DNA of 64,000 nucleotides from B33-G16 sp964611035 (GTDB taxonomy: Bacteria; Desulfobacterota; DSM-4660; Desulfatiglandales; B25-G16): the NCBI GenBank assembly GCA_964611035.1, contig CAZSWT010000005.1, forward strand, positions 28,441-92,440, in the 5' to 3' direction. This document shows positions 8,450 through 17,797 of the stretch, piece after piece (position 1 is the stretch's first letter; the number at the start of each line of letters is the position of its first letter). Made by a program: the position numbers and the translations under genes. The notes below the pieces were generated by a model. The model was not told the origin of the DNA. It ran no database searches and worked only from the letters and a program-made list of their open reading frames with translations.

Positions 8450-9181
8450 ATGTCATATCATTTTACAAACGATATTATCCAGATGGTATTGCATGCCGGT
8501 CCAATGGTAAAATTTGTTCTTTTTATCCTTTTCTTTTTCTCTCTCACTTCGTGGACCATAATCTTCATGAAATTAAGATTACTTAAGAAATTCAAAGTTG
8601 AAAATGAAAGATTTTTAGAACTTTTTTCCTCCAGCCGAGAGATAAGTAAAGTATATTTGCAGAGCAAGATATTTAATTTTAGCCCTTTAGCTAAGATATT
8701 CAGGGCTGGTTATGCGGAATTTAACCGGTCTAAGATGTTACAAGGTAATCCTGATGAAGATAAAGGTTCGCAATCGCAGCAACAGATTTTAGATCATGTG
8801 CACAGGGCTACTAAAAAGGTCTTGCTTGCTCAAAGCTCTCGTTTAGAAAGAGGGCTCACCTTCCTGGCAACTACTGGAAATTCCTCCCCTTTTATCGGGC
8901 TGTTTGGAACTGTGTGGGGCATAATGACTTCATTCAGATCCATAGGCATGAAAGGTTCTGCTAGTTTGGCGGTTGTGGCCCCTGGTATAGCCGAGGCCCT
9001 CATTGCCACGGCAGCAGGATTGGCAGCAGCTATACCTGCTGTTGTGGCCTTCAATTATTTTACCAATAGGACAAGAACATCTCAAACGGAGATGGGGAAT
9101 TTTATTTCTGACTTTGTAGGTTCATTGGATAAAGGCTTAACGAGAAGGGTCTTAACTGAAAAATCAAGAGGCGAACAGTAA
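8450..9181 (+). CDS. tolQ: Tol-Pal system inner-membrane proton channel TolQ
   Basis: TolQ forms, with TolR, the proton-driven motor that energises TolA during outer-membrane constriction. The 243-aa MotA/TolQ/ExbB-family protein has a first membrane helix at about residues 20-42 and the conserved GLFGTVWGIMTSF-AVVAPGIAEALIATAAGLAAAIPA block (about 145-205) containing helices 2 and 3. It opens the operon tolQ-tolR-tolA-tolB-pal-cpoB. Its TAA shares one base with the tolR ATG, which points to translational coupling. Location in a tol-pal operon separates it from the ExbB copy at 27 kb. Confidence 0.94.
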   Translation: MSYHFTNDIIQMVLHAGPMVKFVLFILFFFSLTSWTIIFMKLRLLKKFKVENERFLELFSSSREISKVYLQSKIFNFSPLAKIFRAGYAEFNRSKMLQGNPDEDKGSQSQQQILDHVHRATKKVLLAQSSRLERGLTFLATTGNSSPFIGLFGTVWGIMTSFRSIGMKGSASLAVVAPGIAEALIATAAGLAAAIPAVVAFNYFTNRTRTSQTEMGNFISDFVGSLDKGLTRRVLTEKSRGEQ

Positions 9182-9588
9182 TGGATGTGGGAGAAGGCAG
9201 GTCAGATCTAATATCAGATATCAATGTAACACCCCTGGTTGATGTTATGTTGGTGCTGCTCATTATATTTATGGTGACAGCGCCTATGATGATTCATGGG
9301 GTCAAGGTAAATCTCCCCATAACGGAAAGTAAAAGCATAAAGAGCAAAGAAGATCCTTTAATATTATCTATCACCAAAAAAAGGCTCATTTTTATTGAAG
9401 ACTATAATGTTGCGTTTAATGCTCTCAAGGGAAAGCTAAAAAAAATAGTCGCTAATAGAGCAGGAAAAGAGATTCTCTTGCAGGCTGATAAAGATGTGCC
9501 TTATGGTTTTGTAATGAAGGTCATGTCTCAGGTTAAAGAGGCTGGAATTACTAAAGTTGGAATGATAACCGAACCTTTGCATAAATGA
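9181..9588 (+). CDS. tolR: Tol-Pal system protein TolR
   Basis: TolR is the ExbD/TolR-family partner of TolQ. The 135-aa protein has a short cytoplasmic N-terminus, one membrane helix (about residues 19-38) that starts with DINVTPLVDVMLVLLIIFMVTAP, and a periplasmic domain. The membrane Asp in LVDVM is the expected proton-carrying residue. The gene overlaps tolQ by one base and tolA by four bases (ATGA), so stoichiometric coupled translation is expected. Confidence 0.94.
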   Translation: MDVGEGRSDLISDINVTPLVDVMLVLLIIFMVTAPMMIHGVKVNLPITESKSIKSKEDPLILSITKKRLIFIEDYNVAFNALKGKLKKIVANRAGKEILLQADKDVPYGFVMKVMSQVKEAGITKVGMITEPLHK

Positions 9589-10475
9589 CAGCCACGTGGT
9601 CTATGGTTAATTCAAGTTTTAAGGAAGAGAGATGGGGCAGGATGATGGCCCTATCCTTCTGTTTTCATTTAGTGATATTCTCTACGTTTCTCTTTGCTAC
9701 ACAAACAAAAATCCACTTTCCATCTATGGAGGAGAGGGTATATCATGTTGAATTAGTTGGTCCTCCATCAGGAGTTGAAAGCGGTGTCAAGGGTAAAGGT
9801 GCAGCAAATATAGCCAAGAGAAAGGATAAATCGCATATAGTAAAGACTAAGACCCGGCGGATAGCCATTAAGAAAAAAAAGACTGTATCTGTTTTAGCAA
9901 AAAGGGTTTCTTCAAAGCCAATAACCAGAGAAAGAAAGAAGGATTTTTCTGCTTCGGAGCTTGTTGATCGGGCTATATCGAAGATAGAAAAAAAGGTAAA
10001 AGAGGATAAGCCGGATGACCTCGAAAAGGCCCTATCGCAAATCGAAAGAAAGGTAAAAAATGATAAGACAAGCCAATCCGAAAAGATCCTGGATAAACCT
10101 GAAGAAGGTATCAAAACTTTCTCTAAAGGAGGAAAAGGTGGGATATTTGGAATGTCTTCAGGTATAGGTAAAGGTATTCAGCTTTATCAGATGAAGATCG
10201 AAGATGCTATCAAAAATAACTGGTCTTACCCGGTCGCCCTTATCGATATAAAAAGCAAGAAACCCCCTGAAGCAATAATTATAGTTACTGTAAGAAGTGA
10301 TGGAAAAATTTTAAAGGCCTGGTTTAGGAAAAAATCCAACAACCCTCTCTTTGATGATTCTGTGCTGAAGGCTATTGAGAGATCAGATCCTCTCCCTGAA
10401 TTTCCACCTGGCTACTTAAAGAGTTATGATGAAGTTGAAATCAATTTTAGCCTCAAAGACCTTGTTCAACAATAG
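9585..10475 (+). CDS. tolA: TolA/TonB-type periplasm-spanning protein
   Basis: This protein links the TolQR motor to the outer membrane. The 296-aa chain has one N-terminal membrane helix (about residues 23-42), a long Lys/Glu-rich region with degenerate repeats (KIEKKVKEDKPDDLEKALSQ, then QIERKVKNDK), a Gly-rich segment, and a C-terminal TonB/TolA fold (about 200-296). Position between tolR and tolB argues for the TolA role even though the C-terminal domain reads more like TonB_C. The start codon overlaps tolR in an ATGA. The tolB frame begins inside its 3' end. Confidence 0.85.
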   Translation: MTATWSMVNSSFKEERWGRMMALSFCFHLVIFSTFLFATQTKIHFPSMEERVYHVELVGPPSGVESGVKGKGAANIAKRKDKSHIVKTKTRRIAIKKKKTVSVLAKRVSSKPITRERKKDFSASELVDRAISKIEKKVKEDKPDDLEKALSQIERKVKNDKTSQSEKILDKPEEGIKTFSKGGKGGIFGMSSGIGKGIQLYQMKIEDAIKNNWSYPVALIDIKSKKPPEAIIIVTVRSDGKILKAWFRKKSNNPLFDDSVLKAIERSDPLPEFPPGYLKSYDEVEINFSLKDLVQQ

Positions 10476-11790
10476 AGCCGCCTTTCGGATAGTTATATGG
10501 ATTTTGGTTCTATGCGTAGGCATTATTTTCCAGAAAAAGGAGTCAGAGGCACGGCTTTACATAGATATCACTTCCCCTTCAATGAGGAAGATAGCTATTG
10601 CTATACCTGATTTTAAATACATAGGTAAAAAAAATGAACATCCAGACTTAAGAAGCAAACTTCCCGGAATTATATCCAATGATTTTGATCTCAGTGGTTA
10701 TTTTAGACCACTGGATAAGGATTCTTTTATTGAAGGCCCACAGTCTGGAATTACAGGCGACACCATTCATTTTAAGGATTGGTCAGTTATTGGGGCCACA
10801 CTCCTTTTAAAAGGTGGGTATAGTTGTATAGGTGAACAGCTTAAGGTAGAGATACGATTATTTGATGTCTTCTCTGGCAGACAACTTTATGGGAAAAGGG
10901 TGTTGGGGTTGATTGAGCAATCACGATATTTAATGCATCGCCTTGGGAACGATATTATGCTTACATTGACTGGACATACTGGACCATTTTTAACCAAGTT
11001 GGCCTTTGTTGGAACTTCTTCTGGGCATAAAGAGATTTACATATCTGATTATGATGGACATAACGTGGAGCAAATAACACAGCACAATACTATTACTATT
11101 TCACCACGATTTTCTCCCCTGGGCGACAAGATGATTTATACCTCTTTCCGTAATTCAAGAACAATGCTTTTTATGCATGACATGATCAAGAAATCAGTTA
11201 CAAAGATTTCAGATAGAAAGGGACTCAATATTGCTGCTGCCTGGAAACCGAACGGAAGAGAGCTTGCCTTGACACTTACAGTTAGTGGAAATCCGGACAT
11301 CTATTTAATTGATTTAACAGGCAAAATTGTGAAGAGGCTGACCAGAAATTGGGGGATTGATGTCTCTCCAGCTTTTTCGCCTGATGGCAATAAAATGGCC
11401 TTTGTTTCCAACAGGTCCGGCTCACCTCAGATATATGTCCTTGATCTTATTACTAATAAAGTAGAAAGATTAACATTTGAAGGGAATTATAATACCTCAC
11501 CGGCCTGGTCAAAACTTGACAGAATAGCTTTTGCTGGTTCTGCAGATGGTCAGTTCGATATATATAGTATTTCTCCAGATGGAGAGGGCCTTTATCGTGT
11601 AACTCACAATCAAGGGAATAATGAGGATCCGTGTTGGTCTCCAGACGGGCGTTATGTTGCCTTTAGTTCGAAAAGAACAGATGGCAACCACCATATTTTT
11701 ATTGCTAATGCCAATGGGGAAAACCAGAGACAAATAACTTTTTTTAATGGTGATCAACTATCACCTTCTTGGGCTCAACATTTTCGATGA
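10426..11790 (+). CDS. tolB: Tol-Pal system beta-propeller protein TolB
   Basis: TolB is a periplasmic protein that binds Pal. After a signal-type hydrophobic segment (about residues 21-37) comes an N-terminal alpha/beta domain that starts RLYIDITSPSMRKIAIAIPDF. A C-terminal propeller of WD40-like PD40 repeats follows (for example PAFSPDGNKMAFVSNRSG and PCWSPDGRYVAFSSKR, about 220-450). The size (454 aa) is normal. The start is uncertain: ATG 10426 or 10429 lies about 50 bases inside tolA with a weak AAAGAG site, while TTG 10462 would also keep the signal segment. No other tolB is visible. Confidence 0.92.
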   Translation: MMKLKSILASKTLFNNRAAFRIVIWILVLCVGIIFQKKESEARLYIDITSPSMRKIAIAIPDFKYIGKKNEHPDLRSKLPGIISNDFDLSGYFRPLDKDSFIEGPQSGITGDTIHFKDWSVIGATLLLKGGYSCIGEQLKVEIRLFDVFSGRQLYGKRVLGLIEQSRYLMHRLGNDIMLTLTGHTGPFLTKLAFVGTSSGHKEIYISDYDGHNVEQITQHNTITISPRFSPLGDKMIYTSFRNSRTMLFMHDMIKKSVTKISDRKGLNIAAAWKPNGRELALTLTVSGNPDIYLIDLTGKIVKRLTRNWGIDVSPAFSPDGNKMAFVSNRSGSPQIYVLDLITNKVERLTFEGNYNTSPAWSKLDRIAFAGSADGQFDIYSISPDGEGLYRVTHNQGNNEDPCWSPDGRYVAFSSKRTDGNHHIFIANANGENQRQITFFNGDQLSPSWAQHFR

Positions 11791-11924
11791 CTACTACCTT
11801 TTTATTAGAAAAGTATTATTTGATATCTAAATGCTTGAATTTCAAAATGAGAAATGATAGGTATATAAACTTATATAAAGTGAGGTCCCATTTTTATAAA
11901 CTAAAAACAAGGAGGTAAAAGACT

Positions 11925-12563
11925 ATGAAGAGGAATCTAATAATTGCAGTACTTGTGGTTTTTGCATTCTCATCCGTTTTTTTGATGTCTTCATGTGCTA
12001 AAAAGCAGGTGGTAACAGAAGAGAAGCAGGTAAAAGCTCCCCCTAAGGAGGTAGCAAAAGTTGAGAAAGAAAAGCCTGCAGTCAAAGAGGTAAAGGAAGC
12101 GGAAGAAGTTAAGAAGGCAGAGGAGGCCAAACTTGAGAAGCTCAAGGAATTGGAGATGACTAAGAAAAGAGAGGCCGAGGCAAAGATGAACGAGGAAAAG
12201 GCCTGGCAGGAAAGAAGGATTGCAAAGGTTGAGGCAGAGGCAGTCTATTTTGATTTTGATAAGTCTTTTATTAGATTGGAATATAGGGCTGTACTTCAAG
12301 CAAAGGCAGAATTCCTGAAAGATAACCCCAATATCTATATAAGGATCGAGGGTAATTGTGATGAAAGGGGTACCAACGAATATAACCTCGCTTTGGGAGA
12401 AAGAAGAGCCAATAGCGCAGTGAAATTTTTAGTCTCTCTCGGGATTTCTCCTGACAGGATAGAGGCCATAAGCTATGGTGAGGAGAGACCTCTTGCTTTA
12501 GGTCATGGCGGAGGGGCATGGGCTCAGAACAGACGTGATGATTTCACAGTTATAGCCAAATAA
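11925..12563 (+). CDS. pal: Peptidoglycan-associated lipoprotein Pal
   Basis: Pal is an outer-membrane lipoprotein that anchors the envelope to peptidoglycan and to TolB. The lipobox SSC places the lipidated Cys at residue 24. A Lys/Glu-rich linker or coiled coil (about 28-100) precedes an OmpA-like domain (about 103-212) containing the peptidoglycan-binding motif with GNCDERGTNEYNLALGERRA. AAGGAGGT lies just before the ATG. The linker is longer than in the E. coli protein. The gene is followed by a strong hairpin, so it may be the last gene of the main tol transcript. Confidence 0.94.
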   Translation: MKRNLIIAVLVVFAFSSVFLMSSCAKKQVVTEEKQVKAPPKEVAKVEKEKPAVKEVKEAEEVKKAEEAKLEKLKELEMTKKREAEAKMNEEKAWQERRIAKVEAEAVYFDFDKSFIRLEYRAVLQAKAEFLKDNPNIYIRIEGNCDERGTNEYNLALGERRANSAVKFLVSLGISPDRIEAISYGEERPLALGHGGGAWAQNRRDDFTVIAK

Positions 12564-12595
12564 GTTACAGAAACGTAAGTATCAAGGGGCGAGAT

Positions 12596-12631
12596 TTTTA
12601 GACAGAGGTGGACTGTTCCCTCTGTCTAAAA
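12596..12631. terminator. Strong hairpin after pal
   Basis: TTTTAGACAGAGG (12596-12608) and CCTCTGTCTAAAA (12619-12631) form a perfect 13-bp stem with a 10-nt loop. The A/T ends allow it to act in either direction. It separates pal from cpoB. Confidence 0.65.
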
Positions 12632-12723
12632 TAGACCCTTCTCGTTATTATGTGAAGCATAAGAGAGTGCTGATAGCACTTTAGATGTTATGGATTTTAG
12701 TGGTTGAGTGAAGACGTAAAGAG

Positions 12724-13674
12724 ATGGCTAACATAGTTATAAAATTTTTTATTTTTCTTTCAGTTTTTATTTTTTTTCTCACTTCCTGCGCCTCTCAGAA
12801 GGACATAATTTATCTTAATAATCAGGTTAACGCACTTTATCGGCAATCAAAGAAAGATGAAAAAAGGTTTGAGAAATCCTTAAAGAAATTTGAAGAAAAA
12901 ATTAAAGCTCATGAGTCTGTGCAAAAGGAAACAGTAAAAAGCTTGAATGAGGATAAAAGGCGTTTGAACAAGGATCAGGAGTCTATACGCTTACACCTTG
13001 CCCAAGTTGAAGCTGACCTTTTGGAAATAAAAGATAAAATTCAAGAATTGACCGGCAAGGTAGAAGAGAATAGTCATCTATTAAAGGGAGCCACAGAGGA
13101 AGACACTACTAACGTTGATGCTATGGTATCCAAGATGAAGGGACTTTCTTCTATGCTTGATGAGCTCAAAACAAGGATTGAGAAGGTTGAGAGTTCGTTA
13201 CGCTTTAAGCCTTCGGTTACTACAAAAACGACTGGCCCGGAAAAGGTTTTACCTGTCCAGGAGACTCCAAAAAAAGAAATCTCCACTTTACAGGAGAAAA
13301 AGCTGACAGAATCAGAAACATATGATAGGGCACTGGGCTATTATAGGGATGATCGGTATGAAGAAGCTATGGCAGGGTTTAAAAATTTTCTCACACTGTA
13401 TTCCACATCTGACCTAGCAGATAATGCGCATTTCTGGATCGGTGAGTGTTACAGGGCCTTAAAAAAATATGAGGAGGCAATTTTGGCCTATCAAAAGGTC
13501 ATTAATGGCTATCCGAAGGGGAATAAGGTTCCTTCAGCTATGTTACAACAGGCACTCACATTCGAGAAGATAAATGATACGACAACTGCCAACCTCGTAT
13601 TTAAAAAACTGGTTAAGAATTTTCCAAAGACCAAAGAGGCTGAGATCGCCAGAAAAAGACTTAAGCAAGATTAA
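12724..13674 (+). CDS. cpoB: Tol-Pal associated TPR lipoprotein (CpoB/YbgF-like)
   Basis: This periplasmic protein, in E. coli, coordinates Tol-Pal with peptidoglycan synthesis during division. The 316-aa chain has a lipobox (LTSC, Cys22) in place of a plain signal peptide, and a long coiled coil (about residues 28-160). Three TPR-like repeats follow at the C-terminus (about 198-316; YDRALGYYRDDRYEEAMAGF, then FWIGECYRALKKYEEAILAY), as in the family. It follows pal by 160 bp on the same strand, but with a hairpin between. A lipidated N-terminus is common for this family outside gammaproteobacteria. Confidence 0.85.
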   Translation: MANIVIKFFIFLSVFIFFLTSCASQKDIIYLNNQVNALYRQSKKDEKRFEKSLKKFEEKIKAHESVQKETVKSLNEDKRRLNKDQESIRLHLAQVEADLLEIKDKIQELTGKVEENSHLLKGATEEDTTNVDAMVSKMKGLSSMLDELKTRIEKVESSLRFKPSVTTKTTGPEKVLPVQETPKKEISTLQEKKLTESETYDRALGYYRDDRYEEAMAGFKNFLTLYSTSDLADNAHFWIGECYRALKKYEEAILAYQKVINGYPKGNKVPSAMLQQALTFEKINDTTTANLVFKKLVKNFPKTKEAEIARKRLKQD

Positions 13675-13683
13675 CTAAATGGA

Positions 13684-13990
13684 GTGTTGGCCCGCCCTGG
13701 CGCGACTTCTTAGGCAAATATCGCAATGTCTATAGTATTTATAAGTCCTGGCAATACAGCCTCAGCCTTGCATGCCAGGCCTGCCCACCATCTGGCAGGC
13801 GGGTCTGGGCCAGGGGCGCGAATTTCATTGAACGTTTTGTTGTCACTGTGATATTGCAGATACAGTAGCCGTTGGACTTAGGTATTTCAAATCAGGGTCT
13901 GGGCCAGGGAGAATTGGAATAATGGGAAATAAAAGCGGAATTCAGGGTAAATTCACCCATCACTCCAGCACTCCATTACTCCAATTAGGG
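13684..13990. repeat. Intergenic region with GC-rich palindromic repeats
   Basis: No gene is seen between cpoB and the convergent namZ-like gene. The stretch holds a CCTGCC/GGCAGG palindrome (13780-13803), and the motif TCTGGGCCAGGG twice (about 13803 and 13896). The motif GCCCTGGCGCGAC near 13690 is echoed as GGGGCGCGAA near 13815. The same TCTGGGCCAGG and GCCCTGG motifs bound an insertion inside the repeat at 23.8 kb. It looks like a nest of small dispersed repeats. Confidence 0.5.
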
Positions 13991-14010
13991 CGAAGCTCCG
14001 AAGTTCATTT

Positions 14011-15183
14011 CTAATAAATCAGGTATGGTTTTCTTGAATCAAGGAAGCCTTCCAGTTCTTTAGAATAACCCTTCAAGAGCTGCTCAATTTCTTTTCCTGC
14101 CTCTAAAGCGAGCCTTATTGAAGAATCTCCGAAAATAAGGTCTATTGGGAGTTTTGTAAACTCATATTCATAAGGGGGTTGCTGCCAGGCGAACGTATCT
14201 CTGTAGGTTTCTATAATTATTCTGAGTAAGGAAAGTGATGTCTCGTAAGGTCTATAAATTTTAGGATTTACTACATGAATCATAAAGCCGCCACAAAGCT
14301 TTGACTTCCATTTGTTGAATGTAGGCCTAAAGTAATATTCTTGAAGATAACATCCTTCAATGTCTTTCGATGCTAACATTTTTTTAATGATAGAGGGATT
14401 TATAAAGGGTGCGCCAAATATCTCGAATGGACGACATGTCCCCCTACCTTCTGATATATTTGTGCCTTCCCAGATAATCTGCCCTGGATACACTAAAGCA
14501 GTTTCAAAAAGAGGCATATTTGGTGAGGGCATAATCCATCTCAACCCAGTATCTTTCCATAACATTTGCCGATGCCAGCCCTTGAGGGGGAGCACAGTGA
14601 TGTCACAGTCAATCTTAAAGACATCATCAAGGAGGTGTGCCAGTTCTCCTATTGTCATTCCATGACGCATAGGAAGAGCGAATGGCCCCACAAGAGAATA
14701 CAATTCGGGGCGCAAAAGATTTCCCTCTACTATTTCGCCACCTAAAGGGTTAGGCCTATCTAAGATAAGAACCCGTTTTCCTGTCCTGGCGATTTCTTTA
14801 AGGCAGTAGAGCATAGTGCTGATAAAAGTATATACTCTTGTTCCTACGTCCTGTAGATCTATGATAAGAAGATCTATAGTATCGAGGATATCAGACAGTT
14901 TACCTGTTTTGTTTCCATAGAGACTGAATACCGGGATATGTAGCTCAGGATCAAAGTAGTCTTCTGTCTCAACCATATTGTCCTGATCTTCGCCTCTGAA
15001 TCCATGTTGGGGGCCGAAAAGGATTTTGAGATGCCCTGAAAGGAGAGAAGAGATTACATCTTTTGCATTTTTTAGATTATGATCTACAGAAGCCTGATTA
15101 GCTAATAGTCCTAAGGATTGACCCTTAAATCTTTTCCAGTATTTTTCCTCAAATTGATCCAGACCTGTTGCAACCTTAGCCAT
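14011..15183 (-). CDS. DUF1343 / NamZ-like protein (putative exo-beta-N-acetylmuramidase)
   Basis: The 390-aa protein carries signature segments of the DUF1343 family, whose characterised member NamZ releases terminal N-acetylmuramic acid from peptidoglycan fragments: LLANQASVD (about 28), FGPQHGFRGEDQ (about 57-68), DLQDVGTRVYTFI (about 110-122), DRPNPLGG and EGTNISEGRGT. No signal peptide is present, whereas characterised members are usually exported. The start is well fixed by a GGGGGGGG ribosome site 3-4 nt upstream. It may therefore act on imported muropeptides in the cytoplasm. It is divergent from folC. Confidence 0.8.
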   Translation of the reverse strand: MAKVATGLDQFEEKYWKRFKGQSLGLLANQASVDHNLKNAKDVISSLLSGHLKILFGPQHGFRGEDQDNMVETEDYFDPELHIPVFSLYGNKTGKLSDILDTIDLLIIDLQDVGTRVYTFISTMLYCLKEIARTGKRVLILDRPNPLGGEIVEGNLLRPELYSLVGPFALPMRHGMTIGELAHLLDDVFKIDCDITVLPLKGWHRQMLWKDTGLRWIMPSPNMPLFETALVYPGQIIWEGTNISEGRGTCRPFEIFGAPFINPSIIKKMLASKDIEGCYLQEYYFRPTFNKWKSKLCGGFMIHVVNPKIYRPYETSLSLLRIIIETYRDTFAWQQPPYEYEFTKLPIDLIFGDSSIRLALEAGKEIEQLLKGYSKELEGFLDSRKPYLIY

Positions 15184-15362
15184 TATCCCCCCCCTTAATT
15201 AATCATTAATACGAAATAGAGATTGTGTCTCCATGTAAATTTTAGTATCATTCAATTCTTCATATAAGATACTACTCATACTCAGCCAAACCTTTGATAA
15301 GCAAGAGTATTCATTGATGTTGTCCATTTTATAAGTGATGAGTGGTAAGTCAAGCGAAAGAC

Positions 15363-16664
15363 ATGAAAAGTAAGAATGTTTCCTATAAAGAATCGGTTTC
15401 ATGGCTATTTGGTCTCCAGAAATATGGGATTAAATTTGGCCTTTCAAAAACAACCAATCTTTTAAAGGCCTTTGGAAATCCTCACCATAATCAGCACTAT
15501 ATCCATATTGCTGGTACTAATGGCAAGGGATCTGTAGGAGCTATACTGGAGTCAATATTAATGCAGGCAGGCCTAAAAGTCGGTTTCTATACCTCACCTC
15601 ATTTAGTCAGCTTTACTGAAAGGTTTCGAATTAACAGGGAGTTGATTACAAAAGATCAGGCAGCCTCACTTATTAGGGAAATATATGAGGTTACAAGCCA
15701 GATGGAGCCACCGACCTTTTTTGAGCTTACTACTGCCATGACGCTTATTTATTTTTTCCGTAAAGATGTTGATGTCAGCATTATCGAAGTGGGAATGGGT
15801 GGACGCCTCGATGCCACCAATGTTATCGACCCAATGGTTTCTATTATTACAAATATTGGCTTAGATCATCAACATTTCTTAGGCGATACTATCATTGATA
15901 TTGCAAAAGAAAAAGGGGGTATCATAAAAAAAGAAATTGACCTGGTAACAGCTGTAGATCAACCTCCCGTAGTCAAACTGTTTGAGTCTCTGTGTAAAAA
16001 GAAAGGCGCCCCTTTCTGGAGGGTAGGGAAACATGCTCGCTATCGAAGATTATCATCAGGCCTTTTAGGGTATTATGGATTACAGGATAGATTCACAAAT
16101 CTTACGCTTGGCCTTAAGGGCAGGTTTCAACATAGAAATGCTGCCTTAGCCTTGTTGGCTTTGGAGATACTCAAGAGAAAAGGGATTACTATATCAGATG
16201 AGGCTATTCAATTAGGCCTTGCAGATCCTCTGTGGCCTGGCAGACTCGAGCAGGTTGCTTCACGTCCCACCATTATTCTTGATGGTGCACATAATCCATC
16301 TGCCATGCGATCAATCGCGCAGGCAATCGGTAATGATTTTGATTTTGAAAAACTGATCCTGGTTTTGGGTATTATGGAAGATAAGGATATTTCAAATATT
16401 CTTACACAGATTTTACCTCTGGCACACAAAGTAATCTATACTAAGCCGACCTATTACAGGGCAGCCAACCCACAATATTTAATGGATGTGGCCGAGAAAT
16501 TTGGAAAAGACGGAGAAGTTCACTTTCCTCTTTCGAAAGCTATTGAGAGGGCCAGGGATTTGGCTGATAAAAAGGATTTGATATTGATTACTGGGTCTCT
16601 TTTTACCGTTGGTGAGGCAAAATCATATTTTGACCCTATACACTACCCGCGTGAGGATATTTGA
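15363..16664 (+). CDS. folC: Folylpolyglutamate synthase / dihydrofolate synthase
   Basis: This enzyme adds glutamate to dihydropteroate and to folates (Mur-ligase family). The 433-aa protein has the ATP-binding P-loop HIAGTNGKGSVGAIL (about residues 48-62), the folylpolyglutamate synthase motif SIIEVGMGGRLDATN (about 139-153), SIITNIGLDHQ, and the C-terminal ILDGAHNPSA block. An alternative start is GTG 15342, 21 bases upstream; neither has a strong ribosome site. It ends close to, and convergent with, lptE. Confidence 0.95.
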   Translation: MKSKNVSYKESVSWLFGLQKYGIKFGLSKTTNLLKAFGNPHHNQHYIHIAGTNGKGSVGAILESILMQAGLKVGFYTSPHLVSFTERFRINRELITKDQAASLIREIYEVTSQMEPPTFFELTTAMTLIYFFRKDVDVSIIEVGMGGRLDATNVIDPMVSIITNIGLDHQHFLGDTIIDIAKEKGGIIKKEIDLVTAVDQPPVVKLFESLCKKKGAPFWRVGKHARYRRLSSGLLGYYGLQDRFTNLTLGLKGRFQHRNAALALLALEILKRKGITISDEAIQLGLADPLWPGRLEQVASRPTIILDGAHNPSAMRSIAQAIGNDFDFEKLILVLGIMEDKDISNILTQILPLAHKVIYTKPTYYRAANPQYLMDVAEKFGKDGEVHFPLSKAIERARDLADKKDLILITGSLFTVGEAKSYFDPIHYPREDI

Positions 16665-16739
16665 GTCTCTGCAACCAAGAGAGAGGGGTTACTAATCATG
16701 TTGCAGAGACAAGTTTCAATGGAGTTTGTAAAAAATCCT

Positions 16740-17264
16740 TTAAAAATTATCTGTTATGCGAGCATAAAGCCTTTCCGCAAGCCTTTTTGAAAGGGCTGAA
16801 ATGGCATTCCTCCTGTTTTGTTCAGTCGCCATTTTGTCCGGCATCACATCATAGGCTTCGTTTGCAGAAGCACCTTTTGCAGACCAAATTACCCTGCCAT
16901 CGGGGTCTGTTAATTGTAAATCGACTGCAACTGTAACCCGCCTTTCAAGAGAAAGGGAGGAGTGCGCCCCTTTTCGGGAGATTGTCTCAATGCTCATGGA
17001 TTGAATTATGCCGGATAGGAGAGCCTCAGCCTTGTCTTTGGTTGTTAAAACAACTTTGTTGTCCCTTGTAATTTCATAAATAATGTCATTTGTAAATATA
17101 TTCTCCGCACCGGTTTCCGAGGTACGGTTTTCAAGGGTTGATACACAAACGCTCCTTATCCCGGCCGGAAAACTTCCACCACCTGTGAACCTGTATCCAC
17201 ACGCCGAAAAGATCATTAAAAAAAGAAAGATTATCCAGATTGTACTTCTTTTTAAAAACAACAT
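16740..17264 (-). CDS. lptE: LPS-assembly lipoprotein LptE
   Basis: LptE is the outer-membrane lipoprotein plug of the LptD translocon. The 174-aa protein has a lipobox FSAC with Cys22 followed by the family hallmark GYRFTGGG. The downstream segment SVCVSTLENRTSETG is the usual LptE strand region. I chose ATG 17264 because AGGA lies 4 nt upstream and it gives a clean lipoprotein signal; an in-frame ATG at 17306 would add 14 residues. The gene follows the small lipoprotein gene and lptD on the same strand. LPS assembly is therefore expected in this organism. Confidence 0.88.
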   Translation of the reverse strand: MLFLKRSTIWIIFLFLMIFSACGYRFTGGGSFPAGIRSVCVSTLENRTSETGAENIFTNDIIYEITRDNKVVLTTKDKAEALLSGIIQSMSIETISRKGAHSSLSLERRVTVAVDLQLTDPDGRVIWSAKGASANEAYDVMPDKMATEQNRRNAISALSKRLAERLYARITDNF

Positions 17265-17305
17265 TTTCCTGTACACATTAAAATAGTGAATAAATATTAC
17301 CCTCA

Positions 17306-17791
17306 TTAATAGATAAGATCCACATAATTTGAGTCGTTTCTTTTGATCCCTTTTCTATAAACAATTACCTTATAGATATACCTATAGCCCTTTTCAAGGG
17401 ATTTAGGGTACGTGATAGTGTCTTTTTTCATATATCCAGAAGCACGCACTTCAATGGGAATATCAGCAACACGCTTAAACAGTGCTGGGCAGTTCTTCCA
17501 ATCCGAGCCTGAACGAAGCATTTTTGATCTATATACAATAAAATCAGACAAGTCAGATATAATCTCGCCTTTTTCCTTAGGGATAGTCCAGGTCAGCTTG
17601 AGTGTACCCCCATCTATGCTTGCACGTAAGTCATTGACTGCATGAGATTTTTTTTGATGGGGTGGCACAGGTGGTGCCTTTTTACCACAACCTGATACAA
17701 ATAAGACAAAGATACCCAGGATTGATAATTGCAAGATTAAATGTGTATAGAAACTTTTATACAACTTTTTTCGGTTTCTCATAGTATGCAT
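17306..17791 (-). CDS. Small lipoprotein with fibronectin-like domain, between lptD and lptE
   Basis: The 161-aa protein has a lipoprotein signal ending VSGC (Cys35) followed by GKKAPPVPP, a Pro-rich linker. A domain of about 100 residues follows (LTWTIP, then DFIVYRS, then YIYKVIVYRKG) whose alternating pattern resembles a fibronectin type III strand order. No enzyme motif is visible. It lies 6 bp after lptD and immediately before lptE, so it is probably cotranscribed with them and may act in the envelope. Function is unknown. Confidence 0.65.
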   Translation of the reverse strand: MHTMRNRKKLYKSFYTHLILQLSILGIFVLFVSGCGKKAPPVPPHQKKSHAVNDLRASIDGGTLKLTWTIPKEKGEIISDLSDFIVYRSKMLRSGSDWKNCPALFKRVADIPIEVRASGYMKKDTITYPKSLEKGYRYIYKVIVYRKGIKRNDSNYVDLIY

Positions 17792-17797
17792 AGACCA

